Assembly: GCA_026315105.1 (NCBI GenBank)
Contig: CM048750.1
Location: 398,101,002-398,165,001 of the forward strand
DNA: 64,000 nucleotides
Direction: 5' to 3'
Source: Locusta migratoria
Lineage: Eukaryota > Arthropoda > Insecta > Orthoptera > Acrididae
Shown here: positions 43,045 through 55,524 of the stretch, piece by piece
How the letters are laid out: each line of letters opens with the position of its first letter
How positions within the stretch are numbered: position 1 is the first letter of the stretch
The notes under the pieces: generated by a model
Told to the model about the DNA's origin: nothing
The model's database searches: none
The model's input: the letters and a program-made list of their open reading frames with translations, nothing else
Made by a program: the position numbers and the translations under genes

Positions 43045-43225
43045 AAAAATGTTCAAATGTTTGTAAATCTATCGGACCAAACTGCGTAGTCATCAGTCCG
43101 TAGATTACAAACTACTTAAACCTAGGTAAACTAACCTAAGGACAGGGAGGACTCGAACCTCCACAGCGAGCAACCGCGCGCTCCGTAGCGAGACGCTTTA
43201 GACCGCTCGGCTACTCCACCGCGGC
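43045..43225 (-). mobile_element. tRNA-derived SINE, copy 9 (third head type)
   Basis: On the - strand the head is GCCGCGGTGGAGTAGCCGAG...GTCTAAAGCGTCTCGC with B box GAGGTTCGAGTCCTCCC, clearly different from the other copies. The body and CAAACATTTGAAC end are shared. Twelve-base target duplications AAACATTTGATA lie at 43033-43044 and 43226-43237. Confidence 0.93.
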
Positions 43226-43237
43226 AAACATTTGATA

Positions 43238-44980
43238 CCAACCAACACATTACATTTTTGATGTTACGATAACAAGCATTTTATTAAGGAAATTCATAAG
43301 AACACTTACAGGTTATTGTTATAGCTGTTACGTGCGATAAGAGAGCGATGAATATGGAAGTATGGAAGCAACTTAGACCTCAACGAAACGTATTTTTATA
43401 CTCTATTAAAAATAAAATGAAAATATTTTGTTTCGATACACCGCATTTCTTTAAATTATCGCGAATTTTTTTTTATTGATGACATAAGCACCCTGTTCGG
43501 CCGTATCACATGTATAGAACAAATTTTTAAGCACCAGGAAAGTGACATGCACGATACAAGTGTGGAACACCTGGCACCTATTTTTCAGGTCGTGCTGCCG
43601 AAGAAGTGAGGTAGGTTCTACGTAAAGCTCACGAAGAAAGTTTCATAGAATTGATGTTCTGGAACCGGTATGCGTTCATGTTGGCCTGCGAAAAGCGTAA
43701 ATAAGTTTTCACTGCCTATAGTGAACGATTTAACATAGCACTAGCAATTGTTACTACAACACCACCATGCATCTTCTTCAGATACTGAAACGTTTCTGCG
43801 TATAAAGTTTGAGTTTATAGTAATGCGGACAACTTTTTCAAAACTCAATGCGGGACACTTCGAGGATGTGAGGGAGGCCTAAGATCACGTGACTCATTGT
43901 GTCAATTATTCTAAAAATAGGACACAAATTTGGGCGAGCAGAGAAGGTTCACTTATTTAAAGTAACATACAGATCTAACATGAGTGACATTTTATTCGTA
44001 ATTTTCAATCTTTATTTACAGTTCATAAATATTTTCATGTTCTTATTTTGAATTTTAGAGTCTTACAGATTTTACATATACTTTGTCCGTTACGTTTTTC
44101 GTATCATCTTCATCTACTTTTATTTGTTCCAGCTCTTAGAGCATCGTGCTCCACACATTTTGATACGTAGCTTACTCCGCCCTAATAATTATGTGTTGCT
44201 ATAACTACTTTTTAAAACCATTTGAACTACTTTAATTATAGAATTTCTTTGGAAGAAGTGCAGAGTTCAATTGTGCCTTACTACATGCAATGCTCACTCG
44301 CTCTCGTTGTTGCATATTCAGATTTTACCACCTTTTTATTCCTGAAGAAAGTAATACGAATGCTGATGTTGTATTTGCATGTCAGATTGTAAATACGTCT
44401 ATACAGACTGTGATGATATTACATCATGTTTGTCACATGGGAACCAAAAAATATGCCATTAAACTTATTGAAACGTATCGTGCTTAAGAAGGCACTGAAA
44501 ATATGCCAGAAACAGAATTTTTTAATTAGTCATCCCATCGCCGAATGCAGTACCAGCTTAAAACAAAAACAATTCCGTAAAAATATTTATTTATATGCAG
44601 ATCCAGATTTCGACCACTGTCGCAACCTCCAACATGGAGGTAGAGATGTTTTAAGTATTTTGTTTTTAAGCACTGATAATGACCACACTGTAGTCGAAAT
44701 CTAGTTCTGCAAATAAATAAATACTTTTACGACTGATTGCTGAAAAATTTCTACAACTCAAATACAGTCGTGCAGCACAAAATCCACCATGGAATCAAGT
44801 CTGATAAAAGCTATTTCTACTGCTAGGGAACTTGTCACTTTGAAATAGATTATTTGTATCTTCGGTTTTTTTTCTTTTGTATTTAATGTAAGATGAGTGT
44901 CATTTATTCGTAGATGATGTATTGTGAAGATGACTTGCAAGCATTATGACATAGCGTGCCGTACACAAATAGTTTCGGGT
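43238..44980. other. unassigned presumed intron sequence
   Basis: No gene recognised. A short CGGGACA-containing stretch at 43823-43866 resembles the hAT-like end at 44985-45125. A GTCGAAATCTAG tail motif lies at 44692-44703. Confidence 0.3.
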
Positions 44981-44984
44981 TGTG

Positions 44985-45125
44985 CTCTAAGACCGACAAA
45001 TATAAAATTACTAAAATGCGGAACGCTTGCCATTTTTCGGGACATTTTCAGTAATTTTCGCAATGCGGGACAACGAAACTAAATGCGGAACTGTCCCGCA
45101 GAATCCGGGACGGTTGGCCACTCTA
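44985..45125. mobile_element. right end of a hAT-like element
   Basis: The stretch repeats ATGCGG and CGGGAC words and ends GACGGTTGGCCACTCTAG. Its complement CTAGAGTGGCCAACCGTC is a typical hAT terminal sequence. The left end was not found, although 43823-43866 has related words. It stops 12 bp before the next hAT-like element. Confidence 0.6.
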
Positions 45126-45137
45126 GTTTATAGCCAT

Positions 45138-46066
45138 TAGGCTTGCGCATAATAGTTCGCGATTGGGAGCGCTCACTTTAGTTCGCGGCTCTGCCGTGAA
45201 CTAGTTCGCTCTTTTCGTTCGTCCGCTCCCAGTGACGGCTGAGCGATGTGGTCTGCGCGTGCTGGTGGAGGGGGAAGTTCCCCCACCTAGCTGCTTCTTG
45301 CGCTTGCTGCGTGAGCCGCTGACGATATCACACAAACCAAAAGAAAGTGTGTATAATTTCTCGCGTTTAAGTTTAGAGTTATCTCTATATCTTGGTATTA
45401 TGGAATTTATTAGTCAGATATTGAAGAGTGCAGAACACATCAAAACAGAAATTTTGTAGCCTTTAACTATGTAATCTAGTAGGCAGACGCTCACCTCGAA
45501 ATGACTCAGCAGAAGGCAAACACGTGATTTTTAATTCTGCTACGCGCCCTCTCGCTATTGCCCGTCGGCCTTCGGAAAAGAATCCAACGAAATATGAAGC
45601 GAGATACGTTTGCCATAATCGTCCGCTGCTCCTAGTTCGTCCGCTGCTCCTAGTTCGTCCGCTGCTCCTAGTTCGTCCGCTCTTTTTGGCTTTTGATACC
45701 GCTATTAAAAAAGCTTTTATTTATGACAGATTTTATATATAATGAATCAATGTTGCCAAAGCGTGTGCTATTACCCGTATTTTTGGGCAATTTGGCATCA
45801 AATACTTAGGCAAATAAACCAGTTATTTACACGAATGGGTGATACAATGTTATTCAACTACTTTGCATACAGAGTACTCGTAGTACTTTATTTTTAAAAT
45901 AGATTTCTTGTGGCAGTGAACTATGAAACTACAGCTGAGCTGCATCTCAGCTCTCTGTTCCCCGTCAGTCTTCGGAAAAGGAGCAGACGAACTAAGAGGC
46001 GAGGGATCTGCGAAATAGTTCGCGTAGTTCGCATGTGGGAGTGCTCTTCCGAACTATACAAGACTA
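45138..46066. mobile_element. hAT-like non-autonomous transposon, 929 bp
   Basis: Eight-base duplications ATAGCCAT (45130-45137 and 46067-46074) flank an element that starts TAGGCTTG and ends CAAGACTA (complement TAGTCTTG, 7 of 8 matching). Subterminal AGTTCGC words are repeated at both ends in opposite orientation. An eight-base duplication is the hAT hallmark. There is no transposase. Inside is an 18-bp unit repeated three times (45621-45674). Confidence 0.85.
45621..45684. repeat. 18-bp tandem repeat, three and a half units
   Basis: GTCCGCTGCTCCTAGTTC occurs three times perfectly and then partially, inside the hAT-like element. Confidence 0.95.
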
Positions 46067-46607
46067 ATAGCCATAATATACAACGTAAATGTACTCAACT
46101 ACGTTTACAATAAACTGGTCAGAAGGGAATACAATTGGCATACTTTTCTCTTCGAAGACGTTAACTTGAAGGACACAGCGAGATTTGACACAAGTCCGCC
46201 AAGACGCCATGCAGTTGAAGGGGCGTGTTTGCAGCGAGGAGTCCCTGCCATGGTAGCTCAACCAGAGGGCCCGAGTGACGGTTTAAGGATTAACTGGCTC
46301 TTTCTAGTCGCTTCTTGCCCTCATTGAAAGTATCCGAGTTCCAGTGTGGCCAGTAATATTGGTGGGAACTCAATACCAAAGTCACTGAACAGAAAGAAAG
46401 TGCTACATAGAACCAAAATAATGACAAATGGAAGGAGTTAGAAACTAGACTACAAGAAGGATACACTGCTGCTAAAACAGAACAAGGCGTTGTGGCCCGA
46501 TGAAGAAAAAAAATTATATATAGCTCTCATCAGAATGTCTGATATAATAAGATTTATGAGAAAACAAAATGTGGCCTTGTGCAGCGACAAGGAAAGATGT
46601 AAATTAT

Positions 46608-47078
46608 TTAACTTTGAAAACAAACAAACTGTTTCTGTTCTACTATTTTTTTTATTTACTAACTAGTTTTCGGCTTATTAGACCACCATCAGGTAAACTG
46701 TTGACAGGCGTCGCCAAAGACGCTATTGATTAGGTTCTCAAAGATGGTAAACAAAGATACAACACACAGAATACTCGGTCTTTGCATGTGAAATTTGTTG
46801 GAATTATCTGTTGCCATGTAGAATTGTGTTCACGTAATCAGTGGCCTCCTTGACATTTTTAAATTGTAATTTGCGAGTGAACAGGGTGAAACACATTACA
46901 TATCAAATATTAACTAATTAAAAACTATGTTAATGTTATTGACACTGTAGCATATGTTGAGATCGTCTCTTAAGTTGTACATTAAATACGTTCTCTACAC
47001 TGAGTTTACAATTTACTTATTTGACAGCATCTGGCAAGATTCACATATTTAAATTACATTTCATATTACTGAGCAATT

Positions 47079-47166
<88 letters not shown>

Positions 47167-47455
47167 TTGATATTAAAGTCTAAAATTAAATATGATAGGA
47201 ATGGGGAATCTACATGTGACATTAAGTTTGTCTGTGGTAGGTAGCTGTTTGCAATTCCAACAAATGTCACATGCAAAGACCGAGTATTCTGTGTGTTGTA
47301 TCTTTGTTTACCATTTTTGAGAACCTAAGCAATAGCGTCTTTGGCGACGTCTGTCAACAGTTTACCTGATGATGGCCTAATAAGTCGAAAACTAGTTCGT
47401 AAATAAACAAAAAATTAGTAGAACATTAACACTTTGTTTGTTTTCAACCTTAAAT
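46608..47455. mobile_element. foldback element with ~200-bp inverted arms
   Basis: The left arm (46608-46822) and right arm (47250-47450) are inverted copies over about 200 bp. Landmarks are GAAAACAAACAAA at the outer ends, CTAGTTTTCG, CAGTTTACCTGATG and TTTGCATGTGA at the inner ends. The ~430-bp centre holds a long (AT)n run (47083-47161). No protein is present. Target duplications are not clear. Confidence 0.8.
47083..47161. repeat. (TA)n microsatellite
   Basis: About 79 bases of pure TA repeat inside the foldback element. It creates a false tyrosine-isoleucine open frame. Confidence 0.95.
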
Positions 47456-48340
47456 ATGGAAGCGTCCTACCAAGAAGTGACGGAAGAGTCAATTTAAAAG
47501 ATGTAACTTTTTAGAACTGGTGCGTCTACTGTCAATGTACGACCTTGTCCTCCGAGAACATTTGGTAAGTCTAAAAGTGGCCAATAATAAAAATAAAACT
47601 TCATTCTGCGTATTTCTTGTAACGTCTAAGAGGTACGAATTGCCCATGACGAATGTTCATTTACGGTAGGAATTTTATTATGAATCTATTCGAAATAGTT
47701 GTAGAGTATTACAGACCGTTTGCTTTCCACTTCCAAGCATTGTGTAGACAGTATAAGGTATGTTAGTACTTTTAGAGACATCATGTTCATTGTGAATATG
47801 TTTGGAGTGTTTATTACTCCTGTTTATAGTTAACTAGTGTCGTAAAATATCCGACCAAACAACAAAATCTAGTAAGTAACTACAATAACAAAAGAAATCT
47901 AACGGAGAAACGAACTGTTGAGATCCTATTAATGCAAAGCTAACCAACAAATAGTAACGAATAAAGAAACTATCCTGATCTTATATATACGAACTAAACG
48001 AATGAAAAGAACAATAAATATAACAGGGAAGCAAACCAACGAAGTCTTACAAACCAACGAAATCACCAGAGAAAGATTGAATCAGTGAAATCTAACCAGC
48101 AAAGTCATGTCAATGCACTAAAAGAAAACGTTCGAATGCTATAAATAATGGAAATCACCAAAGAGCCTATTATTCATTGAAATCCAAAGAGAATACAATT
48201 TTAAAGAATTACGATAACCTCACAATGTTCGAACATCTATAGTTGAAGGTGACAGTCCAATACACGTCATCGAAAACCAAGAAGAAAACAATATTTAAGA
48301 ACCTGGATAATATCACAATTGAATACACTTTATATATTTT
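47456..48340. other. AT-rich presumed intron sequence
   Basis: No feature recognised. Confidence 0.3.
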
Positions 48341-48355
48341 CATGAGTGTTATACT

Positions 48356-48484
48356 GCCTGCCATCTGTTCAGTGCATTTGCTACTACTTTCGTTGCAGTT
48401 GGCCAACACAACGTTTTATATGTTAACTGCAGCGTACCGCCTGCCATCTGTTGAGTGCATTTGCTACTACTTTCGTTGCAGTTT
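48356..48484. repeat. tandem duplication, ~47-bp core
   Basis: GCCTGCCATCTGTTCAGTGC and the following CATTTGCTACTACTTTCGTT occur at 48356-48402 and again at 48437-48484 with one change. The spacer between them is unrelated. Confidence 0.9.
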
Positions 48485-48759
48485 ACGTACGCTATTTATA
48501 CGTGGCAATTCGCGCTTTGTACACGAAATAGGGCTTGGTCAAGGATGTTTTATTTAAAGTCTTCAATTTATATACATACTTCCTTCATTTGTTACAACAA
48601 ATGAAAATGAATGCGGCATAAACGCCAACATTCCGATTTCTTGTGTATGTAATTATATGTCAGTTAAGCCGTTTTGGCAGTATCCCAGAATCTTTTTGTA
48701 TATTTGAAAGTAAAAAAGATAACAATAACAAAGAAAAAAAATTTCAATATAGCAGGACA

Positions 48760-49065
48760 CGAAGCATTGCCCAAAATAATGGAAGTGTATGACATGACGC
48801 TTTAACCCTCACGGCCAAACATGACACACACTACATAGCACCTCTGCTGTTGTATTAGAAGCTTCTTACAACCGTTACGTATTTCTATGCATATACATTT
48901 CAAATAAATAACTTGTAATAAACATTTTGAAAAGTAGCCTATGTCCTAACCCAAGATATAAGAAATCTCTATACGAAATTTCATCTAAATCAGTGCTGCA
49001 GTTTTATCGTGATGCGGTAACAAACATACAAACTTTCGCATTTATAATATGTATAGGATTTTGAA
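48760..49065 (+). repeat. interspersed repeat 3' end (TTCATCTAAATCAGT type)
   Basis: ATACGAAATTTCATCTAAAT, then TTTTATCGTGATGCGGTAAC, then CTTTCGCATTTATAATATGT form a sequence of a kind widely seen at the tails of insect interspersed elements. No coding part is attached. Confidence 0.5.
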
Positions 49066-49820
49066 TACATTCTATGTTTTATATCAAGTATACTTTCTGT
49101 AAAGGAGAATACAAAGACACAGATTTCGTCAGGAAATTAAATGTGCCTTTATGACGCTGCGTTCAGATATATTTTCAGACTCCCCTTACATTTTTCGCTT
49201 CCTTATGAAACCAGTTCCTACTTCTGAAAAAGTAAATTTTGTTGAAATCAGGTCCCTTTAATATTAGTTCATGACCCAAAGTTTTGTACAAAAATGGATA
49301 TATTTTAGTACGTCTTCACCGAAATCATATCAGTTACGGTTTGAGTTTAGTTCGAAAAGGATAAGGAGGGTTTCAGGATTATGTTTGCTAAGTACAGATT
49401 GGAAAGATGCACTCGACCCACTTGATGTCAATTTAAAACGTAACGTATTCTGTGAGATAGCCTACAGTTCCCTATCAAGGAGTTCCAAAACTAAATAAGT
49501 TTCCTTCCATGTTTTGCACGTATAATGTAACGTACGGAAATCAGTGCAACCGCTCCTAAACATAGCAGTTCGTGCCAGAATTTGATGACACAGAGACGAT
49601 CATAATAACTAGAGTGCTCGTGCGAATACTTCGCATCGTTAGTGGATTGACAAAAAAGTTCAGAAAAAATGGAAGTAGAGATGACTGATCACGCATACTT
49701 TTCTTCAGTATCAATCAATGCAAGTGTTTAAAAGCGCAAATGAAAGAACTTGATCCGCTGAGTTTGTTAGGTCAAAAATTACTGCGTACCTCCATTTGAA
49801 ACGAAGATAGCGTAATACAA
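49066..49820. other. AT-rich presumed intron sequence
   Basis: No feature recognised. Confidence 0.3.
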
Positions 49821-49837
49821 GCCGATTAAAATATTCA

Positions 49838-50157
49838 ATGCAAGAACAGAAGGCTACCGCGTTTGAAAGAAAAATAAAGGATCGAGAGACTTAAGTTAAT
49901 TCTGGTACTTGATGACAAATCTGCGAATGATTACCTTTCGTTTAAAGCTAAAATGAAGGAAGTCGGTCGGATAGAACGGCCCGACCGACTGACTTTACTT
50001 TACAGCAAGGACATCCCCATAAGAAATATACAGAGGGAAATCGCGTTTGAGTATATACAAAGGAAGGTGAGAATAATGTAAATTGTGATACTTGATGACA
50101 AATATTTGGATGACTACCTTTCGTTTAAAACAAAAATGAAGGAAATCGCCCGGCTAG
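49838..50157. repeat. diverged direct duplication, ~140 bp
   Basis: GTACTTGATGACAAATCTGC...GATTACCTTTCGTTTAAAGC (near 49900-49944) recurs with changes at 50086-50130. Weaker similarity extends upstream in both. Between them, AGTCGGTCGG and CCGACCGACT (49960-49991) form a small hairpin. Confidence 0.7.
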
Positions 50158-50159
50158 TT

Positions 50160-51234
50160 TGGTCTGACTTTAATTTTCGTAGGTTCTTTTAAATATATAC
50201 GATTGTAGCAATTGCTTTCTAAATCGCTCGTCTGTGCTATAGTCAGAGTGACTGATTGGAGGCTTGACGCAATATCAGTGAAATGTCTGGACGACCGGAA
50301 CAAATTGTTGTAAAAAGCAAAGGAGGTTACAGATAATATCATTACGTAGTTATACACCAAATGTTTTAAAATGTAATATCAATAGCGCAAGTTCGATTTC
50401 GTTACTCTACATTTGACATGATACCGAGAACATTAGAGGCGAACGTATCCACAACCTAATGACTGTCGTACAATCGATCACAGTGGCATATAGATATTTC
50501 GGTCGCTTCTGGAAACGAAGGGCGGGAAATCCTGATTCAAAATTCAATCCGGCACAAATTTTCGCATCTCGCCATTGGATTGCACACCTATACCCAGTAC
50601 AGTGGAGGTGGGAGAAATTCGTCACCGTCCAGAAATAGAAGTTTCGATATTTTTCGATATTTTTGGAAATTCAACCATTAAGCGGGTGAAATAAGGGAAA
50701 ATCTTTGAAGGGTGCTACTAAGACTATTTCGATGCTAGAAATGCGAAATTTTGGATTTGGAACCAGAGTTAGAATTTTAAAAATGTTTTGAATTTTGCCA
50801 TCAATGGTGCAATAGCGGTGGCAAGTTGTATCAAAATAGGAAAGCAATTTTAAAGCTAAATCTATGAAAATTTTATCAGAAGTAGAAACAACCAATGCAG
50901 ACCATCCAGTCTACGCTTGCAAAGCAGCGGGAATTAAGCTAGTAATAATAATAATAATAAGTTGATGATATTAAATTATATTTGACAGTTTCGATAATTC
51001 TCCTGTTGAGATTAAAAATTTGATATTTATTTGTTGTTGTTTCGATCTTTGGTTGCTGGTTTACGTTAAGCTCTATTGATTTCGTAATTTACAGAGATAT
51101 AATTCACATAAAATCTTTAAAATATGGCTAATAGGGATGTTAAACAATTATATACGTTAATTTTATTTTATTTCTATATTACAGTATTATATTATCGTAT
51201 TTTTCGATTTGTGATGTAACATATTTGATATCTG
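50160..51234. other. unassigned sequence with an (AAT)n run
   Basis: An (AAT)n microsatellite lies at 50942-50960. Nothing else was recognised. Confidence 0.35.
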
Positions 51235-51850
51235 TCGAAACCTAGCACATCAGACACCATCATTAACGCCAACTCATGGCATCCCATTTCACAAAACCTG
51301 CATACTTTCACTCCATGTTCAACAGGCCGCATAACCTACCACTGGAAAAACACATAATACAGAAAGAACTAAAAACACTCCAATATACGGCCCATAAAAC
51401 CAATTTCGACCCTAACATGGTCACAAAAAGTATACAACAAACACGAACTATCCAAACACGATATAGTACACCATAAAATACGATTCGCGAAAGAAAATTT
51501 AACTTAAAAGAGAAAGAAATACACACATTTTATGTTTGAAAAACTTCAAACAGAATTAACGCATTACTTAAAGCTGCAAATATGAAGGTAGCATTCTGTA
51601 CTATAAAAACCTTAAGTAGAAACTACAATCAGGAAATACAAAATCATCCGTTTGTGCTATCCAAGGAATATATAAAATCACATGTGATGATTGTAATTGC
51701 GTTTATATACGACAGACGACAAGAATATTTAGTACAAAATTTAAAGAACCCATCAGGAATAGTGAAAACAACCAACCACGTTTCTTTCACTATTACACGG
51801 TCAGCGACATTGACAGTAAGTTACATTATACGTGATATGTAGAATCCCAA
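51235..51850 (+). pseudogene. Penelope-like element fragment (RT end and GIY-YIG region)
   Basis: Penelope-like elements couple a reverse transcriptase to a GIY-YIG nuclease. Across frames the + strand reads HPISQ-like NSWHPISQNLHTF in one frame and AYFHSMFNRPHNLPLEKHII in the frame 51276-51476, then KELKTLQYTAHKTNFDPNMV, the stretch that follows the RT palm. ORF 51582-51842 contains TLSRNYNQEIQNHPFVLSKE and then, frame-shifted, residues corresponding to a GIY-YIG start (CDDCNCVYI) near 51683-51710. Several frameshifts make it dead. The family call rests on remembered motif order. Confidence 0.65.
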
Positions 51851-51989
51851 AAGGTTACGATGATTCTTTAAGAACTTAAAATATATGGGCATAAGACAAA
51901 AGAACCCCAAGAAATATTGCACAGACATACAGAGCTTAAATACCAATATTACTTTAAAAACATCATTGAAATATAGAAGATAATGGCTA

Positions 51990-53040
51990 AATTGGGTAAT
52001 TTCCAAGAATGTTTGCAATCGAAATAGCTCGCCCTGAAACGATATACATCGAACGTGCAACTCTAAATCGATCAGGCGGTCACTGATGAAAGAGATGAAA
52101 AAATATGAATAATACGAATGTATAATTACTTACAAAGAATTTTGACGAGTGATACTGTAAAGCTGTTTTGACATGAATATTTTTACAGCAGAATGGTGCT
52201 ACATTCATAGGAAATAGCTCAATGTTTTTGTCGAAATTCAGTGTAAATCTCACCGCTCCAAATGTAACGGCCTAAATTTGAAACTATGGTAGTAGCCCTA
52301 GGTAACAACATATTCGGAAATCATGACATTTTCGTAGAAAATTATTGTATGTTTCTGATGATACACATGGTAATGTAATTTGGATTATGCGTCAGTTATC
52401 CATACAGTATATATATTACCGAGATGAGCGAGGATAAAAGATATACAATTTCATTTGTATAAAGAAATAAACATTATAGATAACGACTTTCATCGCGTAA
52501 TAAATCGCTGGAGAATGTCTTCAGGAAAGTACATCGAGATATAGTCACTAAATGGGTGTGACAGTTTTTAATGGAAATGTAGCGCATTTCATTCGTCAAT
52601 AACATTGATTTCTTATCATTTAAAGTACTTTGCAGTACTGTCACTTCTATGTAGTGACTTGTCCTTTTCTGAAGATGTTTCGTAGCGATTTTAGAGAAGT
52701 AAATCTACAATCAGGTACTACATGCTTATGACAGTTCGCCTTTTTCTTTTCGTAGCGTTGACTCTGAAGTCTAGTCATACGAAATCAAAAAAATCTTCTC
52801 CTTCACTCACGTCAATTTTGTTGTCCTATAGTCAGTGTACTATTTAAGTATGTAATGAATCAAATGTACCAATAACAATGAAATGATGTACCAATAAAAT
52901 GCGTTCTCATGATTACGAACAAAATACACTTTATAAGTAGCGCATGAATATCCGATTAATCGATTCAGACTTGCACGTTCAATATATCTCGCTTCAGACC
53001 TAGCTATTTCGATTGCAAGCATTTTTGGAAATTACCGAAA
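51990..53040. mobile_element. foldback/MITE-like element with ~85-bp inverted arms
   Basis: The left arm (51990-52078) and right arm (52955-53040, inverted) share GGTAATTTCCAA, TTGCAATCGAAATAGCT and GAACGTGCAA. About 870 bp of AT-rich sequence without a protein separates them. Target duplications were not established. Confidence 0.7.
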
Positions 53041-54480
53041 ATTGCGAAGATAATTCACCAGCAAAGATAATTCTTATCAAAACCTAACGTATTGAATAAA
53101 ACCAAGGAGTTTAGAATACAGGGAGAGGCCCTTATGCTGAAAAAGTGAAGCCTTCCTCAGCCATATGCTAAGTTTTGGAGAAGTGTTCGTATTGTAGCGC
53201 TAATGTTTTATGTCACTTAAAACAGGGATAAAACGTCCGACGGTTTTGCCGTGATGTGCAACTTGTTGAAAGAGTGAAAACTAGCCGTTAAAAATTAAGT
53301 TATCAAATGTATTATGATGAGCATTAATAACTATTTATTCAAGAAAGTATATTGTTTGAAAGTATATACTTTGCAGTGACTGTCAGTTCAAAGCATTAAC
53401 AGTAAGAGCGTCGACTTAACGCATAGTTTTAACGGAGAAATAGCATTACAAAACTGTCCAAGATGGTGGACAGGCTTCAATTGACGTATGTGCTCTTACC
53501 TCCTTGAATAAAACAATAACCCAAGTAAATAATAACGCTGCTACATCATAAACCCAAAAATATGCGAACATAATAGCATAATTTGGTAATAAAATTAATG
53601 CATATAATTATATAACATTACTAACAGCCATATTGTAACGATTTTATGATAATTATCGGTATAAATTACAAAATTAAGAAAGCCGTACGTAAAACAGTAA
53701 TCAAAGAAGGCAACAACAACGAATCGTAATATAATTACTATCTTTGTTACCAGCGGAATGTTTTTAAACCTATGCCATCCTAACGTGATAAGTCAAAACT
53801 TCAAATATAATTTAATAACTGCAATTTACAATAAAATAAAACAGTGTATAACGATGATGTACCTACGTACATCATTCAGCCTAGACGTAAGCAACTAATT
53901 CGTTACACATACAGAATAAGCTCTGTAATGCTAAATTAATCCGCAGGTCACTTGAAAATGGTAATGATGTAAGACTAAAAAGTCAGTTGTGAAAATAAAA
54001 TAAAAATCCCAACCTAGCAGCAAAACAGGACCATTTAAAAAACGATGTCATAATATTTGACATCAGTGAAGTTTAGGATGCGTCCAGTTCCACTCAGAGG
54101 TAATGGATACCATAGATGCAGAATTAGCCCTTAAGAAAAAATGGTTTTGCTAATATTTTGTGATTTAAATCAAATCTTTTAAAATCTGCCAGATAAGCCA
54201 CCTCAGACTCTAACCTTGACGTGTTTTCCGTTCGCTGTGATTTGATACTTAATTGACTCTGCTAATGTAATGACTTGCTTACTGTAGATGTCCTTGCCCG
54301 TCATGGCTTAGCTTCGGAGAATGATAAATACCCTCTCCCCTCTTCCTCTCTTTTGTCCTCAATCAAATTTAAAGTGATTTGTTGTTTATATCCAACAATC
54401 ACTCTTGTGTTGCCTAGTTTCTGCTAAAGCGATTTTCTCTGCGGGACAAATTTAGAGTATCAGTTGTTCGAAATCTCCCA
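53041..54480. other. AT-rich presumed intron sequence
   Basis: No feature recognised. Confidence 0.3.
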
Positions 54481-54810
54481 GTGCGACGCTGAAATTTTGA
54501 AATTTTTCAACAGGACAATACTCGCTAACACGTGATACGCCTCTTTATGAAGTGTGGGGTCAGCCGCGAGCAGGATCCCAGATGTGTGAAGTGAACGCCA
54601 CCTAGACGGAAGGCCTGTGCGCTGCCTTCGAAAGGCATGCTGGGTATACCAAGAGTAATCATAACAAATCAAGCGAGTTGTGTTGTGTAGCGTGTGAAGA
54701 GTTTGAAAAGACGTGAATGTTACACATTGTGACTGTTTTCTACTTTTATAACATTATTTTTGTGGCTTGTTGGGTGTCATACGCATAGCATTTTGTTAGT
54801 AGCAGACAAA

Positions 54811-54959
54811 ATGCCCTACAGATGTGTGACCGGCTGCAAAGGAAACTAACCGATAGGGCCAAAAGTGCAAGATTTTCTTTTCCAAAAGAAGAAGAATTGT
54901 TAGAAAAATGGAGACGAGCTATCCCGCGGGAAAACTTGATCATCAACAAAATAACAAAA
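54811..54959 (+). pseudogene. THAP-domain first exon, frameshifted
   Basis: THAP domains are C2CH zinc-binding DNA-binding modules found in cellular regulators and in P-element-type transposases. The ATG at 54811 begins MPYRCVTGCKGN and hits TAA at once. Shifting by one base, ARFSFPKEEELLEKWRRAIP RENLIINKITK continues the domain (54864-54959) up to AAAA|gtaagt, a strong splice donor at 54960. The start MP-x-x-C-x3-C and the FSFPK...W motif are typical THAP N-terminal features. The second zinc-binding pair (C-x2-H) would be on the next exon. Because of the frameshift I call it a pseudo-exon. It may belong to a P-element-like transposon or a retired host gene. Confidence 0.7.
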
Positions 54960-55520
54960 GTAAGTCAGTCAACTATCTTTTACAGCTACATAGTAGTATT
55001 AAGTTTAAAACGTGAAACATAACCTAGCATGTGATATTTTGGCAGTATTCGGTTATTATTATCGGAAAAGGTTTCATATACGTACGCATAATTTCTCAGT
55101 ACTTAATTACGACATACCTTACCTTAAAATACGCGTTTTGCAAATGTCTTTCAAGCGCCGTTACATTTAGGCTGCCAGCTTTTGTAATATTGAAGTATGA
55201 ATAAAAATCCACCAAATACGGCACACTTCATTCCGATCGCCTGAATTGGAGGCTGCGCAACGCGATGTTCATTTGTTGTAGACCACGTGATTATGTGGCT
55301 AGCGAATCACAGCACACCGCCGCGCAACATGCAAATAAGAATTTTTGACGTTGGAAATTAAATATGCGGAAATGTTTTTATATACGCAGTTCACGGACGT
55401 TTCGGATCATTAAACGGCCATTTCTTGCTCGACTCTGTGCCCGCGACTTTTTATTTACTGCATAGTATTTCTACCTGCCCATAGTTATTTGCTTGCCATG
55501 AAACTGAAGTCGGTTAAATT
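54960..55520. other. unassigned sequence after the THAP exon
   Basis: No second THAP exon was recognised. An ATGCAAAT octamer occurs at 55329-55336 by chance-level expectation. Confidence 0.3.
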
Positions 55521-55524
55521 GTAA

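Noticed and set aside
9707..43225. tRNA genes at the SINE heads.
   Set aside because: Each is followed by the same SINE body and flanked by target duplications, and the heads do not keep a full tRNA fold.
47061..47276. Tyr-Ile repeat open frame.
   Set aside because: Translation of the (TA)n microsatellite.
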